NCBI GenBank assembly: GCA_030737875.1
Contig: CM060923.1
Span: forward strand, 37,316,501-37,380,500
Direction of reading: 5' to 3'
Source: Allium sativum
Taxonomy: Eukaryota; Streptophyta; Magnoliopsida; Asparagales; Amaryllidaceae
DNA: 64,000 nt
The notes beneath the pieces are model-generated. The model saw only the letters and a list, made by a program, of their open reading frames with translations. It was not told the DNA's origin and did no database searches. Positions 35,013-47,037 of this stretch are shown in pieces. The position numbers and the translations under genes are program-made. Positions within the stretch are counted from its first letter, which is position 1. The number at the start of each line of letters is the position of its first letter.

Positions 35013-37005
35013 TGTAATAACCCGGAAATTCTGAACCAGTTTAAAATTTTTGTTTTGGCAATTTTAGCGAATTTTGAACATTTAAAATGAATTATTTTAA
35101 ATAATATCGACGAGAAATTTATTTTGAATGGAATTGGAACGTATATATTATATAGATCGTCGTTAGAATATAAATAATTATATATAATTATAAAAGGAAT
35201 TGAAAATGGCGCGGTAGTTCGATAATTCGATTTCAAACTTCAATTGAACATACCGGGTGCAAAACAATCCGGATTTTAGCGAAACCAAAAATAATAGGAT
35301 CTATTCGTGAATACCTTTCCAACGAATCCGAAAAATAGAAATTTCATAGCGGGAATCAAAAGATATATCCAGTTGAAAATTCTGAATAGTCGCTATGGAA
35401 TTCAGGCACTTAAAGATGGGAATTTTGCAAACGACCTCGGATTTCGACGAAACCACTTTTGTTGGATCCGTGGTGTTAAATTATTGCTAGGTTTCAAATT
35501 TCATAATTTTTCGATTCAATATGTGAGCGTGGCAAAGGGAAACGCGTTTGACCAGTTTCAGTTGATTTTAATCGACTGGAAATTGGCCATTTTTCCAACG
35601 GTCTCAGAATTCGACGAAACTAGTTTTGTTAGGACCGTATCGTCAATACGAAGCTAGAAAATATTTTTCAGGAATTTTTCGAGTTAGTATGTAACCCCGG
35701 TAAATTGAAATGCGCGTTCAAATTCAATATATAGAGTTATATGTCGATTTTGATGGAAACTGATTGTAACGATCGAATCAGCCTACGATACATATCCCAT
35801 TGTGTTCGGAATGGGGGTAAAACGCTATGGACGACAGGCGGTGGGCCTCGTTTAGAGGTCGTATGTAAAAGTCAACTTTTTGTAATTAAAATAATAAATT
35901 AAAATTTAAAACCCTCCACTCTCTCCTTCCTTTATCTGCCCCCCCCCCCCCAAATCATTATTCCCGATTCAGTTTTTTTTTTAAAAAAAAAGAAAAAGAA
36001 AAAACCTACGAACTGCTTCCTGTCACCCCTCCGCCAGGCGCCGCCATCGATGGCGACCCTTCCCTTCGGCGAGCAGCGCCGCCCACCGTCAACGACTGGC
36101 CCCCTCTTCCTCTTCTTCTCCTTCCCGCTTCCCCCCTTCTTTGCACGCACCCAGAAACCTGGACCCCCTCAAATCGAACCACGATCCACCACCCACCGCC
36201 CACGCACAGACCTCGCCACCCTCGCTTTGCCGGAACCCTAACCCGCGACGTCCCTAGCACCACCTCCGACTCCAGCAAGCCAAGCCCCCTCCTCCACAGT
36301 AAACCGAATTGAAAAGTAAGTTTTTACTTTTAATTATTTTTGTTTTATTTATTTTTAGTTGTGTATTTTATTTACAGGTGATTTTCAGATTTTTTTTAAA
36401 AATCAGTTTATAAATACAAAGTAAAGATTGTCTTTTTTAACATGAAATATTTGATCTTTACCCTTGTAAAGATTTGATTTTTCGAATAGAAAAGATTTGA
36501 TTTTTCGAATAGAAAAGATTTGATTTTTTTCGAATAGAAAAGATTTGATTTTTCGAATAGAAAAGATTGGATTTATAAATTAGTTAAGTTAGGATTTTTA
36601 AAATAGAAAGGGCATGGTCTTTAAAATAAAAATAGCAATATGAAAGTGGAGTAAAAATATGATTTTTATTTTTTTAAAGTATTAAAAATATAATCTTTAC
36701 TATATAGAAGATGTAAAAATATGATTGTTGTTTATGTAGAGAATTAAAAATATAATTTTTACATGATAGGAATATTAGAAATATCATCTTTATATGTGTA
36801 GAAAAATAAAAATGTTATTTTTATAATGATATATTTGAAAAGGCGAAATCTTTATTTTTGAAAAGGCGAAATCTTTATTTTTGAAAAGGCGAAATATTTA
36901 TTTTTGAAAGGGCGAAATCTTTATATGAAGAATAGCGTGATAAAAATATAATCTTTACTATATGAACATCGATGTGAAAATATAATTTTTATCTATATAG
37001 TAGCG

Positions 37006-37404
37006 GAATAAAAATTCGATTTTTATATATTGAATAGCAAAATAAAAATTCGATTTTTATATATTGAATAGCATAATAAAAATTCGATTTTTATATATTG
37101 AATAGCATAATAAAAATTCGATTTTTATATATTGAATAGCATAATAAAAATTCGATTTTTATATATTGAATAGCATAATAAAAATTCGATTTTTATATGT
37201 TGAATAGCATAATAAAAATTCGATTTTTATATATTGAATAGCATAATAAAAATTCGATTTTTATATATTGAATAGCATAATAAAAATTCGATTTTTATAT
37301 ATTGAATAGCATAATAAAAATTCGATTTTTATATATTGAATAGCATAATAAAAATTCGATTTTTATATATTGAATAGCAAAGTAAAAATTCGATTTTTAC
37401 ATAT
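37006..37404 (+). repeat. 34-bp tandem array in C3 (11 units plus one degenerate)
   Basis: Largest of the three versions of this array. One unit carries 'atatgttg' in place of 'atattg' near 37198. Confidence 0.9.
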
Positions 37405-38518
37405 GTAGAGAATACGGACAACGAAGGTGATAAAAGGCGAGAACAACAAAGATTTCTCCAAATGAAGAGTCGTGGTATTGGATAGTTGGTGAGAACTTCT
37501 CACCTTTCAATTTCCTTTTCTAGCTATATATATATATACTAGGATGCAGACGGTGTTTAGTAGCACCCGACACCCGTCATCCACAGACCATGGATGGCTT
37601 GTTTGTTAAATTTTTTGGTTGAGTAGTTAGTTAGAATATTTGATTTGAATTGAATTGTTTGGTGAAATGAAATTGATTTGATTGATGTGAGAATGGCGTG
37701 GGCCTTTACTAGACCGGGGATAAGGTTAGGCCTCGTCCCGTTTCTAGTATCGTGCCGTTATGCCGCCGAAATTTTCTAAAATAAGTTAGAAAAATAAAAA
37801 TATCATTTTATTGAATAAATGAATCGAATAGAAATTCATATGTTGAAATAAAATGTTTTATCGTTAAAAATATAATTTTTAACGCGAATGTGAATAAATA
37901 AAATATTCATTTACAAACCGGACGGTTTGTTTATGTACACCTATTTGAAGGACATTGATTGGGTCGATAAATTTTACACATCGCCCAACTGCACAATTAA
38001 AATCTGTGTTTGTTGATTTGAAACCCCACACGGGTGTTGGGATGAAATTTGAAGTTCACTCATCCTGATTGATTAAATATGTCGATCGATTGATTGACAG
38101 GCTGTTATAAGCGTTAGATATCTATATTTGATGCTTATACAGTGTAGTGCACTTTGGATGATGGTTGATTATTTGTCGTTGCTATTTTATACATGTGTGT
38201 ATGGAATCCATATAATTAACGTTATATGGTAATTGATTGGGCCTCATTCCAATTTAGAAAATAAAGAATATTATAATATAAAGGTTCATGTGTTGACTGT
38301 AGTCATTCGTTGAGATTAGTCATGTGTTGAACGAAATATTTTAACAAAAATAGTCACACGTGGACGGTACTCATTCGTTGAGATTAGTCGTGTGTTGACA
38401 AAGATGGAAAAAAAGAAATATTTGAAACAGAATATTTGAAAATAGAAATGTATGAAGCCGTGTTGATTAGAGTGACGCCATTTTGACGTGAACGATATTT
38501 ATATTGATTTTACTCATT

Positions 38519-38850
38519 ATGAAATGAATATAAAGCGATTTCGAAATGAAATGAATATAAAGCGATTTCGAAATGAAATGAATATAAAGCGATTTCGAAA
38601 TGAAATGATTATAAAGCGATTTCGAAATGAAATGAATATAAAGCGATTTCGAAATGAATTGAATATAAAGCGATTACGAAATAAATTGAATCGAATAGGA
38701 AACCAATTTGAATTGAATCGAATAGAAAACCAATTTGAATTGAATCGAATAGAAAACTAATTTGAATTGAATCGAATAGAAAACCAATTTGAATTGAATC
38801 GAATAGAAAACCAATTTGAATTGAATCGAATAGAAAACCAAAGAAAACGA
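38519..38850 (+). repeat. Double 27-bp minisatellite in C3
   Basis: Six units of the first repeat and five of the second, lacking the variant units shared by C1 and C2. Confidence 0.9.
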
Positions 38851-41817
38851 ATTTGATTTGAATAGAAAATGAATTGAATTCAAATTGAATTGAAACCGAA
38901 TTGAAATAGAAGTGAAATCAATTTGAAATGAATTCAAATTAAATTGAAATTTGAATTGAATAGAAATGAATTTTAAAACGAATTTATAGGAAAAAATTCA
39001 ATTTTGATTTGAATTGAAATGGAAGTCGAAATTGTTTTTGAAACGAATTTAAAACTATTTATATAATTCATTTTAAATAGAAATCGACGAAATATATATA
39101 TATATATTATATATATATTATATATATATATAATATAATGGCCTGAATAGAACGCGCCGCGCCGCGGTAGTTCGTGAATTTCGACCATTTATTTCAAACG
39201 GACATTACGGGAGATCCGACCGTCGGATTCTCCTAAAACCGGAACTGTTGGGTTTGTATCGAAAAGAGCTTTCTAACGAATATTAGGAATTTGAAATCTA
39301 ACGGTTGGATTTGGAGTTACGTCCAAATCAAATTTGAAAAAGGTCGCTGTAAGTGCAGTTCGATGGCCATTGTTGGAAATCGACCGTACGGGCCTTGATA
39401 AAATTATTAAAAATAGTAATAATTTGTGTAAAATCATAAGAAATGATTTGGGAAAATTTAGGATGAAAAACTCCATATTTGAAAAGATAAAAATAGATTT
39501 TTATCGAAATGAACTAGTTTTGAACTAAATTTAAACCCGTTTATTTTTAAATAAATAAATTGGATTTAACCCGATTTTAAATAGAACAGATTCATGGGTT
39601 TATCGTGAACTGTGTTTTAAATAACACAAGTTCTTTAACCCGATTTTAAATAGAACTGATTCATGGGTTTGTCGTGAACTGTGTTTTAAATGACATTAGT
39701 TCTTTAACCCAGTAAAAGGAGTTTTAAATGAATCTGCAATTAGATTGAAATGTGCATTGATAATCTAAATTATCTAATTTGGCAAATAAGCGAGAATGGA
39801 GTATCACCAGTTTTGCTCCAAAGCGATAGTTAAATCTTTAATTAGATTTGAACGTGAAATGGTAATTAATTTTACCGATAACACCATAGTATTAGATATG
39901 GAGTATTACCAGTTTTGCTTCATGGGATGAATAGGTTGGGATTGGGAAATAAAATAAATAATTACTTCGGTGTGGTTCGCTAATCTCGACTAGTTTAGAA
40001 AACCAAAATTTGGTTTGAAACGACATCCAAAGGAAGATTAAAGGATAAATTTTAAAGAATTTATCTTGGATAAAATTAATGGGAACTTTTCCCAAAAGAT
40101 GTGGATATTTAAATAACAGAATATTCAGAATTGGAATGAGGCGTATGTTGTGTTTGTGTAACATTTGTTTTTAATATACGCGGGTTGTTCGGAAAGACCG
40201 GGTTTATACCCATTCTGAATAACCGATTCGACGATAAGTCGAAGAAGAAGACGGTGGTCGAAGACCGGAAGTCTTCACATCGTTTGGGCAATTACTGACG
40301 ATCCTGATTGGGCTGTACACCCAAGAGGATGGAAATAGCTGGTGGTCGTCCAGACGTACTTGGAGATGGATGGATATGCGAGGAAAGTGCCTCCGGTTTC
40401 GTTCAGACCCAGAACGGACTTGTAAATGGATTGTGTGTCTGACATTGGATTTTATTCTGTGTTGATTGATTTCTATTAAATATACATCTGTTTGGCGGCG
40501 GAGAATTTATTCTTTTGCTTAACGCCCTTCTCTGAGACGTACGAGCTCAGAGGTTGTATATCGATGGACATCAGTCGCATGGTATGAATTGCCTGTGTGG
40601 CACGCTAAGATGCAATGATCAAGGCTTCTGTTGAAAAGAAAAGTCTTGTGGTTGATGATCAAAGCACGGCCTACGTGGCAGCTTTGTGTATAACGTGAAT
40701 TCGCGAGCCTCACACCTCGGTATGAGTTAAAAAGGGGTACGGGCCGTTGGGAGAACACGACGTTTCTTTCTGGCTTTGGTGGTGTCAGTGACTTACCAGC
40801 CCTGACATTTATATACTTTTCACCTTTGTGGTTGTTGGAATGAGGCGCCTCGATATTAGGTCTGTAAGGACCAGGAAACGTGTGTTCAGGCATAACCAAT
40901 CCTCTAACGTAAGTGAGGACCGACCCAACCGATCCAAATGGCTGCCCAGAGTGTGTAGTCCTGAGCATTTGCTAGAGTGTCTCGAAGCGGAGAGGAGCTT
41001 GCCCCTTGCGTCGACTCACGATGGAATCCAATTTCCAATACGAGATATTTCGGCTTTATTTGTAGAGCCTAGTATGGCGACATAGTAGCATGGGATGCTA
41101 TGCCGTCTATGATTTATATTTATGATTGAAATTGTTTTGACACTATACACTTATTATAGTATCAAATGATTTGTTTTAAACGTACCAAGCATGTTTGGCT
41201 GTTATAAGGTAAAACCCTATCCTCCGGCTTGCGTTGCATTGTGTGATGGGACCTAGGTCTTATAATAGCTTCATTTTTCGAAAAAGCATTGCGCTGTTTA
41301 TTCTATGCACTGGTATTCTTGGGAGGAAACCCGTTCCGTGTTATACGGCGTGGTCCCTTGAATTACTCTCTTTTAAAGTTAAGCTTTAAGTAACTGTTTT
41401 AGTTCTCACACCAGTTACATGACTGGCCTGGAGTTTATTGTTTTAACCTAAACTCTGGGTGCCCTTATTTTGACACGAGCAGCTAGTAGTTTTGGTTTTG
41501 CAGATTTATATTCACAGGATCCTGGTTTACAGCTGGAATGATATCCGGAAAGCTCTGTATCCGTATATCACCTTCAGTTGTGCTCTGTATTATTTTTCCG
41601 CTGCTATGTAATTTATTGTAATCTCTGATATTTATCGAATGTAATTAATTCAATTATACTCTGTATATTCTTGTATCTGATGGAATTGTTGTAATAACAA
41701 TGAAATGTTCTTCCGTCTGCGTTCTGATTTGTCCTGTTCTCAAACGATCAGGGGTTTCGAACGGTCTAGATCGGTTTAACGACTGATTCGGATCGAGCGA
41801 AATTCCCGGCCGTCACA

Positions 41818-41822
41818 TATTT
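41818..41822. repeat. Target-site duplication of element C, right copy
   Basis: tattt directly after GTCACA, matching 16094-16098. Confidence 0.9.
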
Positions 41823-42390
41823 TATATGATCTAATTTATCACCTTGCGTTATCATGTTAGATCAATTTTAAAATCTAGATCTGAGTTATGTGATCTAATT
41901 TATCACTTTGTGTTATCACGTTAGATGTAAACCGATTGGACCTCTAAATTGCTTTAATTTAGATTTACTATGCTTATTATGACATCATAGTTATTGATTC
42001 CCAATTGTTCATCAGGTTTATGTCCGCTTTGTTATGATGACAATTTCATGTCCATGCCAGTATGTATGTTCACCTTATTTTCATGCTAGTTTATGTTTAT
42101 GCCAAGATGATCATTTTAGTTATATTCCCATTATTTTCCCTATTATCGTTTATGACTAGGCTATTGTATAGCCTAGGCATGATGCCAATTTTGTGAGGGC
42201 ACTAGTTAAGGAACGAGGGAAAAAGGGTTAAAAATGGCATAATTTGAATATGAACATTTTTGGACATGTAATTCAAATTATTGAGTAAAATAGGTATTGA
42301 CACCTATAAAAGGAAAGGATTAATTAATTGGTTAATTAACTAAAAATGGAATGTCTAGTTATTACGTTTAGGAATTGTAATTGTACTTAT

Positions 42391-42604
42391 GACACGAGGT
42401 TAGGTTGCATTAGTGGTGGAAGTCTGCCCGGACCCGACTGACATATCCAGCAGCCACTAATGTTGAACCTAATGTGAGAGGTCTAAGTACGCAAATACGA
42501 ATCGTGCTAAGACACAAGGTTAGGCACAACTATGGAATAAGACTAACCTGACCCGACCAACATATCCAGCATCCACGCGTTGTAGGCCTAATATGGGAGG
42601 TCTA
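42391..42604 (+). repeat. Tandem pair of LTR hairpins (element B)
   Basis: Unit 1 (42391-42484) has arms AGGTT/AACCT and a perfect nine-base inner stem CATTAGTGG/CCACTAATG. Unit 2 (42511-42604) pairs GTTAGGC with GCCTAAT, ACAAC with GTTGT and TGGA with TCCA. The stem sequences differ from D, E and F but the pairing is retained. Confidence 0.82.
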
Positions 42605-42880
42605 GCCCATTATAAACCATAAATGGACATGGTAACGAATTGGACTACTTAACCAAATCTAATCCATAGGGATTGTATGATATCGAACTAAGGTTAGGGT
42701 TAAGTAAATTGATTGGAATAGTGGATGGGTTAAGTAAATCTTGGGTAGGTGGGTAATATTAGTATATATATAGGCCCATAAACTAAACTGTTAAATAAAC
42801 ATGCTTGAATCAATGGGTGGGTTGAGTAGATTTAAGGGGGTGGTTAAAATTTACATATAGGCCCATGAACTTAACCTAAT

Positions 42881-43130
42881 AAGGTTATATAATTAAAGAC
42901 ACCTAGTGGTATACATAACCGGTGGAAAATATAAAAGGTTATGTAATTAAAGACACCTAGTGGTATACATAACCGGTTGAAAATATAAAAGGTTATGCAA
43001 TTAAAGACACCTAGTGGTATACATAACTGGTGGAAAAATATAATGAAGTTATGTAATTAAAGATACCCTTTTAGGGTAAGCATAGCTAACATAAGGTTAT
43101 GTGATTAAAGACACCTAAGGGTATACATAT
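42881..43130 (+). repeat. Five-unit array of hairpin repeats, about 55 bp each
   Basis: Each unit reads AAGGTTATGTAATTAAAGAC..GTATACATAACCGG, so GGTTATGTA faces TACATAACC within every unit. The last two units are degraded. Confidence 0.85.
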
Positions 43131-44132
43131 TCAGCGAAAAACCTAGTGGGTATACAAGACAAAGAGGAGAGCTTGTATCATATTGTGTGGGACCTATTTC
43201 AGTCAGTAGCCCGGAGTTGGTATCAAGTAAAGAACTCCATACTTGGAGGAGAAGGGGAAAGCTTACCGATTGGTTATAAGAGATCCAAACGAGGTGGACG
43301 GTGTGGGCGGCGCAAACCGACTGGGCCATGTGCGTGCACGAGCCGAGCAGAAGATGATAAGACGACCGTGACACTAGTAGGTATGGTTATGCACACCTTA
43401 ATGGTTGCCACTTTAGGAAGTGATACCCCAACTGTGGGGCTAGCACAGGATTTCTACGGGGTAGGGAGCCGATCAATTAGGCTAGTGGTTAGGGTACACT
43501 CAGATGTATGCCTTAAGTCTACCAACTTATAGTGAAACAGATCATCTCATTTTAGTTACACTAGCAATAGTGCAGAGTAATCATTAGTGAGGCACATACA
43601 CCTTATCTTGCTTACCTTGTCACACCTACCATTTATGTAGTGATCTCTCTCTTATCATTTTATATTCCTATCATGTTGCTTTTATTTATATACTAGCAAA
43701 AAATAACTAGACTCACCAGACTTTATGTCTGACCCTGTTGTCTCCTTCTTTCTTCCGTTTTCCCCCAAAGTTCTCAAGGGAGGGAATTCTCGGGCTTGGT
43801 TAGGATTCTGCTATCGTCTTGCTTGGAGCTTCTAGATGTATTTCTCAAGCTTCTATCTTTGCTACTATGGCTTATGATATGGGGATTATTCTTTCTTTGT
43901 TATTGCACTCCGAAATTTAAAGTACAAGGCAGAAGTTTTAATGATGTACTGAGTTTATGTATTTTCAGATATATGGTGTAACCTTGTTTTATGATCAATA
44001 AAAATTTAAAATTTCCGCTGCTATCTTATTTATATCTATCTTGTAATTATTCTGTGTCTATTTAGCTATAACACTTCACGAAATTTAATGCATTCTCTTA
44101 ATGAGTGACTTTAACGGACGTGGGGTGTCACA

Positions 44133-47037
44133 TCAATATCCCTGCGCACTTCGATCTCGAACCCGCTTGCATCAAGGGTACCATCGCCATCATCATCTTT
44201 GCCTTTTCCTTTTTGAGAGGCAGGAAGATCAATGGGAGTTTGTGAACCAGAGGCCTCAACATCGGCAGTGATTACATGGGATTCAACATTTGTATCTCGG
44301 ACGTTTTCTCCCGAAGAGCCAGCCTTGTCATTAAGAAGGCCCCTTACCGCAACCAACTTAGCCTTCACCACGATCAAAGCATCACGAGACTCTGGATCTA
44401 GGAGGTCTTCGATGAGATCATCTTCAGTGCGGTTGCCTTCGTTAACCTCAAGAATTCACTTCCAGACAAGGGCCAGAGTGAACTCAAATTTGCACTCTAA
44501 CTAGTAAAAACTCCCTTTGTGCATAACCCTATAAACATAAAAGTTGAACAAGGAAGAGTCAGCCTCCAAGCGGGCCTTTTCAGGATCAGCTGTACCTTTA
44601 AGCCTTTCTTCCTCAAGGGCTTATTGTGTTGAAGAAAGAGTTGAACTTAGGGAAGAAATCCTCTCATGAAGGGTAGTGTTCTCTTGTCATAAAACAGCAG
44701 AAGTATTTTTCTCTTCAGCTAGTTAAGATTCGGCCAACTGTTGATCAATGTGAGCTTCTTCTGCTTGTTTCTCAAGCGCATCTTCTCTCTGTATGGCGGT
44801 AGCAAGTTCTTCTTTAAGCCTGGTAACCTCATCCTCTAAGTCCTTTTTGGAACCTTGAGATTTAAGTGCGTGGATTAAAGTAGCCATGTCATTCTCCAAC
44901 ACTTCAATATGGTTAAGGCGAATTGAGTTAAGCCTTTGGAGGTCATAGGCAAATGTGTTCCACTCAGTAAGCTTTGTTTCGACATGTTCCTTCAGCCTGT
45001 CTAATTTAACCTCAGTCAGGCTTCTGGCAACGTTGTATTGAGTAACCATACTATTTTTGGTACCAGCTATTTCCTCGAGAAGATCCCGTTTGTCATTGGG
45101 ACGCAAATCCATATTAAAGAACATTCCTCTTAAATCTCAGCCGTGAAAGCGCTCGACAAGCATTAGATTGGTCGGCCTTATCTGATAGCGAGGCCTGTCC
45201 ATGATTATTTGAGGATCAGAAGAAGTGGGAGTCACTAGTGGCAGAGCCGAAGGTGTGCCATTACCAGTGTTTTGAATATCTGGCATTAAGTAGTCCAACA
45301 TTGGGAGTTTGTCCGATTTGTGACACTTCTCGTGACCACCATCATCCTTACTGCTTCGCCCCCTCTTCTTATGGTACTTCTTCTTCTGCTCTTTCCTCTC
45401 GTGAGCTTCAAGCATTCCAAGATGATCATGCCTCCACTTCCTTTGTTGATCAGTCTCAATAAGATCACCAATCTGGTGAGGTTGATAGGAAGGTTGCTGG
45501 TGTTGTGAATGTTTTGAATATTGCGAAGGCTGAGTTTTCTTTAAAAAAAACACTTTGAGTTATGTTGGATTGTCACTTCATTGAAATCTTTCATGAATGA
45601 AGAATTTGGAATTGTTTTTGTATCTAAGGAAAGAAATGTGGCATAAGTTTAGTGTTCACATCAATGAAGGCTAAGACAAGTTTAAAGAGTAAAATACAAA
45701 GGACAAGTAAGCAATGGAAAAGGTGAGCGCTTGTTAGTACGTATCTAGCAATGAACTAGTTTTCATAATTCGTTCTAAGGTTGGTTAAGCAGTAAAGGAT
45801 CCGAGTACATTCTATGTTCTCATGATTTGAGGCTTAGGGGGTTGAATAACAATTTCACCCTGGATAACGTCTCTAGTAAAGCTAAGGTCACTTAAGTTCT
45901 TATGAGTATCCGTGGAACTTTCACCTAGAGTTAATTGAAAAATAGGGCCCTTGTCAGTTTTATCTGCATCATTCTTTGATAGGGATTCCATCTCCTCGGA
46001 ATGTTTGGCCATCGGATCATAAGAAGTTTCTATTAAAGCCTTCTCTTTCTCAACTTGCTCTGCATCCTTCTGAACTTGCTTACTTTTGCACTCATGCTCA
46101 TGAGATCCCTCTTCTTCAATGGAGGTTAATTTAGGTTTGGGAGATGTTTTGCCACTACCTGCAATGTCGGAGCATTTTTGTAAAGGGGATTTCATAGCAA
46201 GAGATTTGCTAGCAGTCTCTTTCTTAAAAAGCAGATCCAATTTGAGAATACGGGAAGGGTCAAGCAAATGGTATTGGTAAAGAAATTGTTCCATAATCAG
46301 GTATCTCCTACTTCTTTGTGCTTTGACTATAGTCTGCAAAGTATCATACAATTCTTGGCCAGTAGTATCATCTGAGTCAGAGGAAGGAAGTACTACAAAA
46401 CGAAAAAAGAATTTAATACATGGAGACTGATCTTAGGGACAAAAAAAGAAATGTGTGATAGGGTGCTCTCACCTCCTTCCATCAACCTTCCACAGAAATT
46501 ATCGGGACAACATACAAAGCAATAATTTTCTATAAAACCCTTAGCACTATCCATCAGTTCAGTTATAATCTTGGGGTATTTCCCTTCTAAATTGATAATT
46601 AATGGCTTATCTTGCCACTTCTTGAAAGTATACAATAAACAAATCTCTTCAAAAGTGGTGGCACGTTGGTTGATTCCCAAAAAGAGTATGTAAAGACAAT
46701 TTATAATGGCATAGCCGTTAGGATGGAATTGCATGGGGGCAATGGATAAACGCTATAGAGCCATCTCTATAAAGGGATTAAATGGAGGAACGCCACCCAT
46801 TGTCAACATATGTCGATTAATGGAAACATATCCAGGTAGAGGAGTGACTGCGAACTCATTCTCCTCTGGAAATTTAGCCCCAGTCTCTGGAATTTTGAAT
46901 TGAGCGCATAATCTTTTATACACGCGTTCGTCCATTTTATTTGGTTTCCTGTAACCAGGCACTTCAGTTTGGTGTTTAGTCATAGGAAATTCAGGATTCG
47001 TATCTAATCTGGGAACACTGTTCGTAGCCACATTCAT
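44133..47037 (-). pseudogene. Element H: PF04195-like 'putative gypsy-type transposon' gag-like gene, broken
   Basis: The minus-strand reading starts MNVATNSVPRLD at 47037. The N-terminal domain, VTPLPGYVSINRHMLTMGG, PPFNPFIEMAL, stop, RLSIAPMQFHPNGYAI, then NCLYILFLGINQRATTFEEI, has the shape I recall for the plant PF04195 family (P-GY-x-G...P.F......L...P.Q..PN). A likely intron, donor GGAG/GTGAGAGC near 46469 and acceptor TTTTGTAG near 46394, keeps the frame into a second segment (46393-45812, acidic and Lys/Glu-rich). Downstream come a basic region (45553-45137) and a long coiled coil (45124-44500) interrupted by a series of in-frame stops, then an acidic tail to 44137 cut by the element B LTR. 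The relation between the segments on either side of 45554-45811 is inferred. Confidence 0.6.

Larger units (their letters stand above)
16099..41817 (+). mobile_element. Element C: three-LTR (LTR-int-LTR-int-LTR) non-autonomous retrotransposon
   Basis: Three near-identical LTRs (16099-22938, 27192-33968, 35013-41817; 6840, 6777 and 6805 bp) alternate with two internal regions of 1044 bp each, once solo LTR D and one acaag copy are removed from the first. Both internal regions have a tRNA-iMet PBS on the left and a PPT on the right. The whole block is bounded by a 5-bp duplication, tattt. The interior has no gag or pol motif, so the element must have moved with proteins from elsewhere. An LTR more than six times longer than the interior is unusual. 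I do not know a named family for it. Confidence 0.93.
35013..41817 (+). repeat. Element C third LTR (C3), 6805 bp
   Basis: From TGTAATAACCCGG to CCGGCCGTCACA, directly followed by the tattt duplication at 41818-41822. Leader donor GTAAGT at 36316. It has expanded the 34-bp array (11 units plus one) and contracted the 27-bp arrays (6 and 5 units, 38519-38850). A TAA interrupts the second 27-bp array, and a 4-bp gap near 37483 is private to it. Confidence 0.95.
41823..44132 (+). repeat. Element B 3' LTR, right part
   Basis: Resumes the 46-bp repeats interrupted by C and ends TTAACGGACGTGGGGTGTCACA at 44132, the mirror of the other LTR ends. It holds the hairpin pair, a five-unit inverted-repeat array (42881-43130), a block GTTGCCACTT..AGTGATACCCC near 43405 shared with A, D and F (there on the other strand), and TTTCCGCTGCTAT near 44017. 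Confidence 0.9.

Noticed and set aside
40519..40968. 149-codon minus-strand frame in C3
   Set aside because: It is split by stops in C1 and C2, so it is open by chance in one copy.
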